From the NCBI GenBank assembly GCA_947561585.1, contig CANNZV010000936.1, positions 124,001 through 188,000 of the forward strand: 64,000 bases of DNA, in the 5' to 3' direction. Made by a program: the position numbers and the translations under genes. This DNA is from Caprella mutica. Lineage: Eukaryota; Arthropoda; Malacostraca; Amphipoda; Caprellidae. Position 1 is the stretch's first letter, and every line of letters begins with the position of its first letter. This document shows, in pieces, positions 1 through 12,224 of the stretch. Under the pieces are notes generated by a model. That model made no database searches and was not told where the DNA came from. It saw nothing but the letters and a program-made list of their open reading frames with translations.

Positions 1-623
1 ACTTGATTCCGGTCATCAAAAACTATGTAAACAACCGACGTCACACAAAATCAGATTAAGTAATGTCAAAATGAGAATTATATATAGGTGCAGCAAGTAA
101 ATAGATAGAATATGTCAATAAACAATATGTTTCGTTAGCTTCAAGTACCTAGATAACTTTTATATATTTAATACCAGGCTGGCACTTATAAATTGGCTTA
201 TTTGCAAACTTGTAAAATGTAAGGTACCTAGTAACCTATTGTATTTACAATGAAGCACTTGAATGACCATAATCTAACATATAAACCAGATTGCTTATAG
301 TAAAATGATATTTTAAGCACAATTTGACGAATGAAATCTGATAAATGCGAATGTGTCTTAGGTACTTCAGTCACCTTTACTCTACTGGAGATTTTGAAGG
401 CTATTAAGTCGAATATTGTGATTAGAGTGTAAAACGTGATAAAAACAATATTCTATATCAGTTAATTTCCATTAAAATGCACATTCAACTCAATAATAGC
501 ACAATTTTTATTTGGAAATTACTAGTGTGACGTCACTCGTTTTAATCGATGTCACGTCCATGTAGTATATATTTTCGGATGTTCCAATATTGTATTTAGT
601 ATACTTTCTATTTATTTACTTTG
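1..623 (-). mobile_element. Partial hAT-like non-autonomous element, cut by the window edge
   Basis: This stretch is an inverted, near-identical copy of the element at 10193-10890: bases 1 to about 623 read as the reverse complement of about 10193 to 10838. It ends in the terminal inverted repeat that the other copy carries (GTATACTTTCTATTTATTTA near 600-619). About 50 bases of the other end lie outside the window, so the target duplication cannot be checked here. It sits upstream of exon 1 and has no coding potential. Confidence 0.8.
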
Positions 624-966
624 ATAATACCTATAAACAAAGTACATTGAAATAACGTCATGTTACTGTTACTTCCTCCTATGAGCGTTAATAAACTTAT
701 AAATGTTATATGTACAAACTTAATGTTTTAGTTTAAGGAGAGACAAAGCGATAAGCTTCCGCTATCGCACATAGGAAAAATATGTCATGATAAGAGTTCT
801 ACTATATTTTGTTAAAGCTCAATGCTATTCTGTGCATCTACAAAGTAGTGATAAAATTCATGAAATATATTACTTCTTATAAGGTTATCAAAACATCAAT
901 CAGAGTTTTAGTAAATTAAGCGTAATTAATCGCTTTGTATAATTTGATTTATATTTCTCCTCACAG
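624..966. other. AT-rich sequence upstream of exon 1
   Basis: No gene or recognisable promoter is seen. The last 20 or so bases are a pyrimidine-rich tract ending in CACAG at 962-966, which looks like a 3' splice site for exon 1. If so, this is intron and the true first exon lies outside the window. Confidence 0.5.
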
Positions 967-2857
967 ATGCACAACTCATCAGTCGCTCTTCTCATGCCTT
1001 CACGATAATGCCTGACCTGCCGAAGAGAGATGATTATAGTTACATACTGAGAAACAGTATTGCTAACTTTTTCTGTGCGGTCATACCGTTCCTGGAAATT
1101 ATAGGAATCGTATGGAACAATGCCTCAGGAATAACACTTGAAGAATATTTCAACTCGTTCAGTATTACAGAATACGTTGGAGGAACCAAAAAGGCTGAGA
1201 AGAAATGGAAGAAGCGTAACGAAGAAATGTTGAAGAAAAGCTCCTTTGAAACTTTTGACGTTACTTTCTTGTACGCAATACTGCCCATAATTTGCCGGGA
1301 TAAAATAGTCATATTTGATACACCAGAACACGAGGAGAAACTGAAAGATAAAACTACGGTTGAATGGCATTTAAAAGAAATAAAAGAAATGCGAAATACA
1401 TTTAGCCACAATCCGAAAGAGATCATCGATCAATGTTTTTTTGCCGAGCTAAAGGATCTAATACGAGAATGTCTGAGAGCTGCATGTACTCTCTATGGTA
1501 TTACGGACCAAATTGATGACATGATCAATAGAGCTGATGAAAAATTTGAATCAATAATCGATAACATCAATGAGATCATACGCGATAGAGAATCGAGAGT
1601 AAAAGTTCTAAAGGATCTCATTCTCAAAGATGGCATTTCCGTAATAAAAGACGGACTGAAGTTAATATATATTCCTCTGCCGGGATATAGTAAAATAAAA
1701 GTTGATCTTTCACAGATATTCAAGAACATCTACCTAAGCGATTCAAATGCCCACTTTGAAAGCCGTACATTATTAGCAAACCTATCTAAAAAAATCAATA
1801 TAATTGAAGGTAGATCGGGATCCGGAAAGACAACTTTAATGAAAACTCTTCATAGGGCAATAATACTTGGAGAAACATCGAAATTTGAGAGCTCTGACAA
1901 TTATCAATTGGCCCTTCTGATCACCTGCCAAAATGATAAATATATTGATTTAGAGGGATATTTTAGAGCTTTACTGTCTAAGATATTTATTAATTTTGAC
2001 AAAGACGAAATTCTTGATTCAATTAGATTAATTAACGGAGTCATTTTCCTCATAGATGGATACGATGAAGCAAATAAACGATCAAGAGAACTCACTAACT
2101 CTGTCATCGAATTCTGCAGAAATAGTACAAATGCTTCATGCATCATATCAAGCAGAATCAAAGCTGCCAATGAACTAACGAAGGATTTGGACAACAGAAG
2201 TTTGGAGTATAAATTAATGTCTATTGAAAATATACATGATCAGAATGAACAAACTGAGCTTATTAGGAGCTACGGAGAGCAGCTTAACCCTGTGAATAAG
2301 GAAGAGGCAGTTATAGCGTTCTGCAATCTCAACCAGAAGGTCAAAGATGTCTTCAACACTCCATTGTTGTTAGCATTCTTTTGTACTCTCTATAAGACAC
2401 TTGAAAATAAATCAGGAATGATGAATGAAGTTGCAGTATTCGGAGGAATCTACAAACAACTTCTTGATGGAATAACACAAAAGTTAGCCAAACAAGGAGC
2501 TTCTGATTCAGCAGATACTATCATGGATATAATTTGCGAACACTGTCTGCACCTAATTGGACTCGGTAAAAATGTTTTCGGTAAGGAAGAGTATGGAAAA
2601 TTGAAAGCATCTTGTAAAAGCGAGAGTTCCAATGTCAGTGACATGGACAATCTGCTTGAGAATGTCCTGTTACCTGACATTCATGATAACATACTTCACG
2701 ACAAAACCTATTCCTTCATACACTTCTCTATTCATGAATATATATGTTCAGAATGGATAGAGAAGAAATTGAAAAATGTTATAGATCTTCTTTCGAAACA
2801 AGAATTTATTGATTTGCTGGATCTCTCGCCTCTTCCGATGGAAAACAAAATCGAAAG
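967..2857 (+). CDS. Exon 1: HEPN (DZIP3-like) plus NACHT NTPase
   Basis: This is the catalytic and signalling half of the protein, numbered from the ATG at 1008. Residues about 15-165 match the DZIP3-type HEPN layout, with a helix around FDVTFLYAILPIIC and the R129-x4-H134 motif (RNTFSH) that is the RNase centre in active HEPN proteins. Residues about 262-460 are a NACHT domain: Walker A GRSGSGKTT (268-276), Walker B FLIDGYDEA (347-355) and a sensor-1-like SSR (381-383). The segment FIHFSIHEYI (570-579) matches the conserved winged-helix end of NACHT proteins. The frame stays open back to a good acceptor at 966, adding 13 residues, so 1008 may be internal. The donor is AG|GTAAAT in phase 2. 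In NLRs this module binds ATP or GTP and oligomerises; here that is inferred. Confidence 0.9.
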
Positions 2858-3833
2858 GTAAATATTATTTTTTTTAGTTCAATATATCCAAACCAGTACT
2901 ATAATAAGATAACTGTTCATCTCTCTGTTCGAACACTAGGATAATTATAAAGAAAAAGTTATTAAAATTTGTGACAGTGTCTTGGGTCACGCTAATGTTA
3001 ATATTTAAATGAATACTAAACAAATAAATATCCGTTTTGCAATTTAAATATAAGCCTATTATATTAATTGAATTCTAAACGGATGAAGAACAGGTACCTA
3101 CTTTATAGGTAATCGTGTCAGAAATGACAATATTTTTAATCTATTGATATTTTCACGCTCGAGTAGCATGGTTAATGTGACGGACAGACTGACAGAATAT
3201 ACTCTTATTATAATTTTGATTAGCCTTTGGTATGATCGAAAAAATGAGATGTTAATATTAGAACAATCATATAGGTACAATAATATCAAGTCTATAATGA
3301 TATTGATGCAAATCAGCTCGCTGTTAATTAACCTAAGTTACATAACAAAAAAATAGAAAAGATCTGGAGAACAATCTCAATAAATAATAATAATAATAAT
3401 AAATATATTCGAAGTTTTAATCTAATATAATGATCAAGAATTTCTATAGGGTGATTTACGAATTATCGGTCAGTTCCACATAATCGGTCATATAAGAAAA
3501 AGCGACAAAATAGTAATTATTTAATTCAAATTTTATTTTTATCCATGATACCTACAGGTATAATTCAACAATGGAATTAAATTGAAATATCATTGATATC
3601 AATTAAAATTATAATAAAATTATTATTATTATTCATAATATATGAATTGTTATTATCTTATATGACCGAAGATGTGGAACTGACCGATTATTCGTAATTT
3701 ACCCTACTATAAATTCGTTTAAATATACCTTTGAATCTTCAGGTCAGAATCTTAGAGTATGATTATTAAATTGTTTTTGCTTCCTCAATTTTACTCACCA
3801 ACCATATTTTGTTTCCTTCTTCCCCATCCACAG
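2858..3833 (+). other. Intron 1
   Basis: The donor is AG|GTAAAT. The acceptor follows a pyrimidine tract and ends CCACAG at 3833. Using the alternative AG at 3839-3840 would bring in an immediate stop, so 3833 is preferred. The intron contains an AT-rich spacer, a short AAT run near 3385 and one palindromic element at 3447-3706. Confidence 0.75.
3447..3706. mobile_element. Palindromic MITE in intron 1
   Basis: The ends TAGGGTGATTTACGAATTAT and the complement of CGTAATTTACCCTA form an inverted repeat of about 50 bases, including the shared words GGTCAGTTCCACA and CGGTCATATAAGA. A CTA lies on each side (3444-3446 and 3707-3709), which could be a 3-base target duplication of Harbinger type, but that is weak. 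Related arms (GGACAGTTCCAC with ACGAATTA) occur at about 40070 and 40330 in C3 and at the matching places in C4. Confidence 0.65.
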
Positions 3834-4223
3834 ATTTCAGAATGTGTTTCGCTTCCTCATACTGAAACTGCATTCTACTGGCCAGTTGGAGAAGATATCG
3901 CTTGCTATGTCAGAGATCATGGCTAAGGATGTTCAGCCAGATTATCAATTCTGCTTGGACTTGATATCTGATACTGAATGTAGCAAGCTGATCATAGAGA
4001 TGTTGTCATCAGCCATAGCTTCTAATCCAAGTTTCTCTGTGGATAAGTTTATCCACCTGGATTCACTAGTGGAAGCACTGCTTTATGCTCAAAACAAACC
4101 GAAGATGGAAACCGACGACATGAACATTGCCGAGGCGAAATCCTTGGCGCTGAACATGAGACAAAGTCATGACGAATACAAAGCTTTGAAGGAAGAATTC
4201 TTTGTGAAACTGAAAAAACTTAG
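3834..4223 (+). CDS. C1 exon 2: helical linker or repeat segment
   Basis: 390 bases, phase 2 in and out; 129 codons plus split Arg codons at both ends. It opens with FQNVFRFLILKL, and the last 40 residues are charged and helical (KSLALNMRQSHDEYKALKEE). The equivalent exon in C2-C4 is 312 bases with little recognisable identity, though HLDSLVEALL here and HLDLICAADF there both look like a leucine-rich-repeat strand. It has no catalytic motif and is probably part of the sensing array. Confidence 0.78.
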
Positions 4224-4654
4224 GTAAATATAGCAGACTAAATATATTAATTATTTTAAAAAATTAACAAATTATTGATAAAATATTGTTACTTTAAATG
4301 AATATTTTTAATGCTAAGTTTTCATGCTTTTTAATCATAATTAAGTTGATTCTTGGAGAACTTCGTAATTATTTTCTTAGATATTATAAACTATTGACAA
4401 AGGTGATAAGTTATTTTTTTAATTTAAGTTGCTACGTTTTAAAGATAATTTCCCCTAAATTTTCCTCTCCACAAATGCATGTTAATTTATCAGTTGGAGA
4501 CTAAGCAATGTAAAAGCCTTATATTAATCTAAAACTCAGAACTTTCCATACCATCAATTTAAAACTATTTACAACAGTTTCTATTTGTTTCCTAACATTC
4601 GTAACTTTCTATTTTCATTATTGTTACGATGTTTTCGTTCATTCATTTCTTCAG
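4224..4654 (+). other. C1 intron 2
   Basis: AT-rich, with a GTAAAT donor and a TTCTTCAG acceptor. No repeat or gene was seen. Short open stretches here are chance. Confidence 0.6.
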
Positions 4655-4809
4655 GTGCAGCATAAGAATGATCAAGATCTTCTTGGATACTGAGTTCAGT
4701 CTCGGTGTTATTGTCAGTAAATTGGAGAGTAACTCTTACCCCTACATCAGCTGTCCCTTTGCAATGAGTCACAAACTGAAGATATTGGAGAGAAAACATT
4801 TCTACCCAT
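4655..4809 (+). CDS. C1 exon 3: LRR-like segment
   Basis: 155 bases, phase 2 in and phase 1 out. It reads RCSIRMIKIFLDTEFSLGVI and continues with VSKLESN; the pattern of I-x-I-F-L-x then FSLGVIVSKL resembles an NLR-type leucine-rich repeat. The C2-C4 counterpart is 161 bases and begins with the same RCSI. The motif SHKLKILE here aligns with DHKLNILN in the other cassettes, which confirms homology. The donor is CCAT|GTGAGT. Confidence 0.85.
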
Positions 4810-5566
4810 GTGAGTTCTATAATGAGTTTGTTTGTGTATCAATACAATATTCAAAATGTTAATGAGATTAAGATCCTGTTTGACGAAATATATTATTTAT
4901 AATATTCGTGTGTTATGATGTTGATTTATGTTTTTTAATTGAATATTGTTTAGTATTATAAGTGTTATTATTCATTTTAGTGTTACATGAATATTGCTAT
5001 ACATTGTCTAAATAAATTCTTAGTCATATGACATTTTATTTCTTTCACACTTATTGTTTTTCTTTGATTTTTATTTTAGTAACTAGTAAACATTCATTAT
5101 TTTAATATAAACATTGTATATTACAAAATTGTTATATGATCTACAAACGGTAGTAAGTGTTTACATCAGTATTTACAAGATGTGTTTAAGTTCTTTTAAG
5201 AGTTTCTAGTAATGGTATAAGATACATGTTTCTCTATATAATATATAAATAAAATACTAATAATTAATTAGTACTTTTTGAAATAAATGAATGTTTATAA
5301 ATGAGAAATATTTTGTCCTCACCAATAACCTGAGAGGTATTATTTATTCTGTGTTTTCTTAGTAAGTTTAATTATATCTATATTCGCCTTTTATATTAAC
5401 ATAGACATTGATTATTACTTGTAATATTATCATTAGAAGCAAATTTTTCAAATATTGTACAATTTGCGGTAAGTTTTATGGCAACGAATATAGTTTCATT
5501 TTTCTTAACATTAAACAGGAATTTACTAAAATATCTTACTATTAGCTTTGTTTATCTTTTCTACAG
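4810..5566 (+). other. C1 intron 3
   Basis: AT-rich with no structured repeat recognised. The donor is GTGAGT and the acceptor is TTTTCTACAG. Confidence 0.6.
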
Positions 5567-5744
5567 TTCTCACCTTCAAGTTCTGTGATAATTTCACCCC
5601 TGGTGAAAAGAAGCCATTGCCTCGTAGTAGCGATGGTGATCCTCCAGATCTCCGCATCACTGATATACCAGCCCATTGTCAAGAGCAAGTCTGCGAAATG
5701 ATTTGCAGTTTAGCGCCAAGAGACTCTGCACAGAACTCCAAAAC
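5567..5744 (+). CDS. C1 exon 4: Pro-rich segment
   Basis: 178 bases, phase 1 in and phase 2 out, the same length as exon 4 in C2-C4. It contains KKPLPRSSDGDPPDLRITD and ends in ICSLAPRDSAQNSKT. The counterparts have PLPRKGNGCPP.LRLMD and IISSLAPVKSTKDSST, so the PLPR, PP-x-LR and SLAP landmarks are shared. The function is unknown. Skipping this exon alone would break the frame. Confidence 0.88.
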
Positions 5745-6715
5745 GTGAGTGATTGAAACTATAGTGAACAATAGTGTTTCATCTATTGCCGTGTAAAGAG
5801 GACTAATGAATGACAATCATGATATAAAAATACTGACTTACTCAACAAATAAAAAGAGTAATTTATATTATATTTCATTATTTGTCTTTAATTTTCTGTA
5901 TTTTGTCTGATAAAGAATATATTGAGAGAAAAATTTGAATTATGAAATTAATTTGAATAAAGGTTCATAATGATAGTATAACAAAATGTAAGTTACAATC
6001 TACATTCTAATCCTTTCGCTACCGTTAGGACAGTACCTACCAGTATTCATGGGGCCTTTAATTTATTGTCCCAGAGCTGATTTTCAGTGGGTCTATTTGC
6101 CTACATTTTTTCTGTTCATTTGTTCAGTTACAGTGGAAAGGCAACTATTATTGTTTCTAATTTACATAATTATATTACATCATATTTTGTAGATATTTTG
6201 AATGTGACAAAATAAAATTGAGAGGAGCAATATTTTTTCATGAAGAAATTTTCATAAAATACCATTGGTGTAAATGGAAAAATCATTCGATAGTGAAAAG
6301 TTTACTTCGATTAGGTACATCTTATTGGCCACAACTCCATTCCATTATTTTATTCGTTGCCAATCAATGAGCATTGTTGCATGACCTCAGCATCAAAATC
6401 TTAGCAAATGTTATATAAATTTCTCATTGAAATACACCAATTAACAATCTTCAAATGAACTAATATTTCCATGGTTGACTTTCACCTTTCCCGTGATTAC
6501 AAATTGTTACAAGTTAACCATTCGTGAATGTTGGCTGTTGAAAAGGTTGCTTATACAAAGGTAATTCTTCCCGATTTACATTTCACATCGGGAGGTGATT
6601 ACTGGCATGTAGTTACCTTATGACGTACCTCGTCTGTACCAATGAACTGTATTTTTTATATCAAAACAACGAGAAATAGTTTCTGCTAAATATATTTCAC
6701 TTATTATACAATAGT
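5745..6715 (+). other. C1 intron 4, 5' part
   Basis: No gene was found in this AT-rich sequence, which leads into the 13-base array. The intron as a whole runs to 8519. Confidence 0.6.
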
Positions 6716-7962
6716 TAATAACTACAGTTAATAACTAAAGTTAATAACTAAAGTTAATAACTAAAGTTAATAACTAAAGTTAATAACTAAAGTTAATAAC
6801 TAAAGTTAATAACTAAAGTTAATAACTAAAGTTAATAACTAAAGTTAATAACTAAAGTTAATAACTACAGTTAATAACTAATGTTAATAACTAAAGTTAA
6901 TAACTAAAGTTAATAACTAAAGTTAATAACTAAAGTTAATAACTAAAGTTAATAACTAATGTTAATAACTAATGTTAATAACTAAAGTTAATAACTAAAG
7001 TTAATAACTAAAGTTAATAACTAAAGTTAATAACTAAAGTTAATAACTAAAATAAATAACTAAAATAAATAACTACAGTTAATAACTACAGTTAATAACT
7101 ACAGTTAATAACTACAGTTAATAACTACAGTTAATAACTACAGTTAATAACTACAGTTAATAACTACAGTTAATAACTACAGTTAATAACTACAGTTAAT
7201 AACTACAGTTAATAACTACAGTTAATAACTAAAGTTAATAACTAAAGTTAATAACTACAGTTAATAACTACAGTTAATAACTACAGTTAATAACTACAGT
7301 TAATAACTACAGTTAATAACTACAGTTAATAACTACAGTTAATAACTACAGTTAATAACTACAGTTAATAACTACAGTTAAAAACTACAGTTAAAAATTA
7401 CAGTTAATAACTACAGTTAAAAACTACAGTTAAAAACTACAGTTAATAACTACAGTTAATAACTACAGTTAATAACTACAGTTAAAAACTACAGTTAAAA
7501 CTACAGTTAATAACTACATTTAATAACTACATTTAATAACTACAGTTAATAACTACAGTTAATAACTACAGTTAATAACTACAGTTAATAACTACAGTTA
7601 ATAACTACAGTTAAAAACTACAGTTAATAACTACAGTTAAAAACTACAGTTAAAAACTACAGTTAAAAACTACAGTTAATAACTACAGTTAATAACTACA
7701 GTTAATAACTACAGTTATTAACTACAGTTATTAACTACAGTTAATAGCTACAGTTAATAACTACAGTTACTAACTACAGTAAATAACTACAGTTAATAAC
7801 TACAGTAAATAACTACAGTTAAAAACTACAGTAAATAACTACAGTTAAAAACTACAGTAAATAACTACAGTTAAAAACTACAGTTAATAACTACAGTTAA
7901 TAACTACAGTTAATAACTACAGTTAATAACTACAGTTGATAACTACAGTTAATAACTACAGT
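6716..7962 (+). repeat. 13-base tandem array, about 95 copies
   Basis: The unit is TTAATAACTACAG or TTAATAACTAAAG. The AAAG form dominates from 6720 to about 7045, and the ACAG form follows after two AAATAAATAACTA units. Scattered one-base variants (TTAAAAACTACAG, TAAATAACTACAG) cluster toward the 3' half. This fills most of C1 intron 4. The segregated variants point to amplification by local slippage or unequal exchange. Confidence 0.95.
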
Positions 7963-8519
7963 TTTTTTTACTTATATAGAGGCTTGAGTTCTATGTATAT
8001 TACAATAAATATTATCATCATTGTCATACATATAGTGAAGAGACCTATAATTTATAGAGTCTGGTGTTTAATTATTACAGTTATCATTCAGATGCAAATA
8101 AAGAAAAATAAAATCTAATATATAAGTTAAATCATTGCAGATATAATTAGTATATTTATTAAATTAATAATTAATAAATTAATTAATATATTTAAATGCA
8201 AAAATTAGATTTTTTTTAAATAATTAAGCAGGTATTTTCTCTACAAACAATAAGTGAAAATATTCATGAAATATACCATTGAAAAGGTGTATTATTTTGT
8301 AATATTATAGTTTTTATAATTTTTGGTTACTTTAGCATTTTCTTATCATGTGTTAATTTAGGTGTATGTAAATATTTTAAATTTCAACAAGTTTGTAACT
8401 TTTCTAGATTTAATAAAAAAACATTCACTAAATCCCTGAAATTAGTTTACTTACAGATTATTACGGTGTGAACTACTCGTAATGATTGTTAATAGTTATT
8501 GGGTGTTTCTTCGTAACAG
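7963..8519 (+). other. C1 intron 4, 3' part
   Basis: AT-rich sequence with no recognisable element, ending in the acceptor TTCGTAACAG at 8519. Confidence 0.6.
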
Positions 8520-8645
8520 GTTCAATGAGCTGTTTCTAGCGAGGTGTTCTCTCACTGATTCTGAAGCCAAATATTTGGTGGACAAATTAAGCGACAAAAA
8601 CTTCATATCTGACAATGAGGGAGCTACCAGGGCAGTCAAACTCAG
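8520..8645 (+). CDS. C1 exon 5: LRR-like exon
   Basis: 126 bases, phase 2 on both sides. It encodes FNELFLARCSLTDSEAKYLV followed by DKLSDKN, which fits the ribonuclease-inhibitor type LRR consensus L-x-L-x-x-C-x-L-T-x-x-E-A-x-x-L-x-x-x-L. This is the clearest LRR in the gene and the best-conserved exon between C1 and C2-C4. Because it is symmetric it can be skipped or multiplied in frame. The donor is CTCAG|GTCAGT in all four cassettes. Confidence 0.9.
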
Positions 8646-9880
8646 GTCAGTTTTTTGAAATGATAAAATAATAATAATAAAGCTTATTGAAGATATTAAA
8701 AAGATTACAAGTTCGATCACATAAAAAAAAGGATGTATACATTTTTCGAATTCAAACCAATATATACAAATAATTAATATCATCAAGCCCATTATAGTAG
8801 CTAGGAGCTATTCGGGCAAAATAATTTGAACTCTGAGTATACAGTGTATTCTGTGTTTATAGTCATACGTAGAAGAATTCTAATCATGTTGAGTGAGCTC
8901 ATAAGTACTTCGTACTTTATGTTATAGTCTCCCCTATGGATAACCATTTTCTTTGATAAGAAAGGAAAGACGCTGTTGATCACAGAACATTGAATAAGAA
9001 GAAGCTCAGATCGAACGTGTACACATGGTGTACCCAGTCGTAAAATTTCAACCAATCACGTCCATTGATCGCTGACGTCACTGTAAACACTCTCTCGAAA
9101 ACAGTTTGAGCGTGCATTCTACCTCAGCTCATTATCTTTGCTGGGAGTCATATCTTCCTACCAAATAAGTACACGATTATCTATATTCTATAGCCCAGCT
9201 ACTAAGCAATAATAAACTAATCTTCTTTGCAACACACACAAATTGACACCATTTCGGTTGTAATACGCATTCAAAATACGGACTCAAACAGAACTGGTGA
9301 AACGAAGCCTCTGATTGGCTGAGTGGCTCTAGTTGAAGTGACGTCACTGTAAACGGCACTCAAGAGTAATATAGTGATTTCTACACTTCTTCTTCTATTC
9401 AATGTTCTGTGCTGTTGATCTCCTAAGTCAAATATCTGTTAGTAGCTTATTAACTTGCGTCAAAGAGACTTTACTTGCTAAGATATTCATTTTCCTTAAT
9501 TTACTACAATGGGAATTTATTCAGTTAGCACACGTTACAATTTTATTTTGGAAAATTTATTCTCAGGGATACAGGAAAAGTGTTGACAGACATTCACTTT
9601 ATTCTCTTAAGACTTCTACCAACAGCAATTCGTGTTCTTTAATTAAAATATGATCAATTTACTAAAAGCAAATTCTAATAAAGACACAATTTGACAAAAT
9701 AAAAACCTAGATAAAATAAATACTGACATAGAAGATACCAAGTTCTCTGGCGGAGTGCAACGTGTCTACTGCCAACCAAGACTAAATAACACACAGAGCT
9801 CAGCACCGCCTAAGCACCATAGGATTCTTTTTCTATTTAATTAAAGTTTCACGAGAAGTGCGGACAAGTGGATTGAATTT
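8646..9880 (+). other. C1 intron 5, 5' part
   Basis: No gene was seen. TGACGTCACTGTAAAC occurs twice in direct orientation (9073-9088 and 9339-9354), next to CCAAT and ATTGG words. A segment around 8981 (CAGAACATTGAATA) is inverted around 9397. These may be remains of an old transposon. Confidence 0.5.
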
Positions 9881-10192
9881 ATCTTACATCGTGCGCGGAA
9901 AATTGCCACTGGGAAGATTGCCCCCGCGAAAACGGCCATTATGGGAAAATTGCCACTGGGAAGATTGCCATTGGAAAAATTGCCACTGTGGGAAGGTTGC
10001 CACCCGGAAAATTGCCACTGAAGAAATTGCTACTATAAAATATATTAACAAACTGAAAAAATATTTTACTCTACGAAAAAGTAACGAACTGAATACAAAA
10101 GTATTCGAATCTTATGTAAAGAAAATGTTCACTGTGCTTTCTTCTTTCATTGAAAAGTTAAAGAAAACTATTCAACCATGGAACGATCAATG

Positions 10193-10890
10193 CATAGTAA
10201 ATAAATAGAAAGTATACTAAGTACAATATTGGAACATCCAAAAATATTACACGGACGTAACATCGATTAAAAAGAGTGACGTCACACTAGTAATTTTCAA
10301 ATACAAATTGTGCTATTATTGAGTTGAATGTGCATTTTCATGGAAATTAACTTAAATAAAATATTTATTTTATCACGTTTTACACTCTATTCACATATAT
10401 TTTTCAACTTAATAGCCTTCAAAATCTCCATTAAAGTAAAGGTGACTGAATGGTCTAAGATATATTTGCATTTATCTGATTAAATAAGAATTTTTATTGA
10501 AAATTTCATTCGTCAAATTGTGCTTAAAATATCATTTTACCATATGCAATCAGGTTTGTATGTTAGATTATGGTCATTCAAGTGCTTCATTGTAAATACA
10601 ATAGGTTACTAGGTACCTTACAATTTACAAGTTTGCAAATAAGCCAACTTATAAGTGCCAGCCTGGTATTAAATATATAATAGTTATCTAGGTACTTGAA
10701 GCTAACGAAACATGTTGTTTATTGACATATTCTATCTATTTACTTGCTGCACCTATATATAATTCTCATTTTGACATTACTTCATCTGATTTTGTGTGAC
10801 GTCATTTGTTTACATAGATTTTGAAGACCGGAATCAAGTTCACCGTCAATGAGTTTGCAACTTAGTATACTTTTCTATCTATTTACTATG
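10193..10890. mobile_element. hAT-like MITE, 698 bases, nested in foldback A
   Basis: An exact 8-base target duplication GATCAATG flanks it (10185-10192 and 10891-10898). The terminal inverted repeats are about 29 bases: CATAGTAAATAAATAGAAAG on the left, and on the right a sequence whose complement differs by one substitution and one extra base. There is no transposase. The 8-base duplication suggests the hAT superfamily. An inverted copy occupies 1-623. Confidence 0.9.
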
Positions 10891-11292
10891 GATCAATGAG
10901 CCTGAGAGGCACATTTCAGTTTGAAATATTTAAGCATAATTTAATGACTATAATTGATTTGAGTTACTGAAATTCTTTGACTTTTATTGTCTAAGACGTA
11001 ACTATTTATTGGGAAACTGATGCAACATGTTTTGTTGTTTATCGTGAAATTAATGTAGCAATATTTTTATTCATTATTGAAAATATAATGCAAAAAAAAA
11101 AAAGATTTATTATTGAAACTAATGCAACAAGATTTATTTATTACTGGTTTAATCTCTTCAGCGAACAATTGAACACATTAAGCTAAGAATTAATTGCGTA
11201 TCAACACACCCACCGACGGAAGAATTCACTTAGATCGTATATCTTGTCAAAATGAGATGTACACATTGTAAAATTTCTTAAATATTAAATTC

Positions 11293-12138
11293 AGTTCTAG
11301 GTAAATTGCTCGAAAACAATTGCTCGAAAAACAATTGCTCGAATGAACAATTGATCGAAAGACAATTGCTCGAAAGACAATTTCTCGAACGAACAATTCA
11401 GCGAATATACAATTGCTCGAATGATCAATTTCTCGAATGATCAAATTGCTCACAATGTCCAATTTGATAAAAGTAAGTTATTCATGAAGTTGGACCACTT
11501 CAATTAGCTGCACATAAACATCCTGGTTTCTAATTAGTAATTTATAAGAACTGCATTTCATATTTTTAATCGCTAATTACTATCTATATTAATACTGTTG
11601 TTAAATTAAAATCTTCCTGATTTTCTTATTTTTATTGAACAAGAGTACTGCATCTATTCTGGGTAGTACAATTTTTGTTTTTTTGTCAGCCAATATTAGC
11701 TTCTCTGAGCTCTGACGAGATGTTCCTAGGACTAGGTTAGGGTTGTTAGGTTTTAGCAACTAGGGCTATGGGAACTGCCGTTAGCAGGAGGTTGCGGGTT
11801 TTTCCGACACATTTAACACGACCACTGGTAATCACGCCACTTTATAATTTTTCTCTTTTTGGTAGCCATTATCTGGTTGACTTTTCCTCTTCTTTTACAA
11901 TAAGCAATAGACTATTCGGAATTTGATTATTTGAGCAATTGTTAATTAGATAAATATTGTCGAAAGTCAGAAAATCATGAAGTGAAATCCCTTCGATTAA
12001 CTGCACCTAACCGTCCTTGTTTCTAATTATTAATTAATAATAACTGTATTTCATTTATTTTATATTATCTGAACGATTATCGATCATTCGAACAATTGAT
12101 CATTCGAGCAATTGTTTTCGAGTAATTTACAGGCTACC
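11293..12138. mobile_element. Foldback element B, 846 bases, nested in foldback A
   Basis: The exact 9-base duplication ATTAAATTC lies at 11284-11292 and 12139-12147. Its ends, AGTTCTAGGTAAATTGCTCG and the complement of a sequence ending TTTACAGGCTACC, match those of the element at 27932-28911. Terminal arms consist of GCTCGAA-x-ACAATT repeats of 14-16 bases. The right arm is shorter than the left, and the centre holds unrelated unique sequence, so this copy is rearranged. Confidence 0.87.
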
Positions 12139-12224
12139 ATTAAATTCTGATCAACATTGCATTCAATACCTATGATTTTCGAAAAAAAAGTCAATATGAA
12201 TTTATTTATGTATAGTTGCAATTT

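Noticed and set aside
8496..9653. Short frames in C1 intron 5
   Set aside because: No domain, no cassette equivalent and no coding composition; those overlapping exon 5 are antisense shadows.
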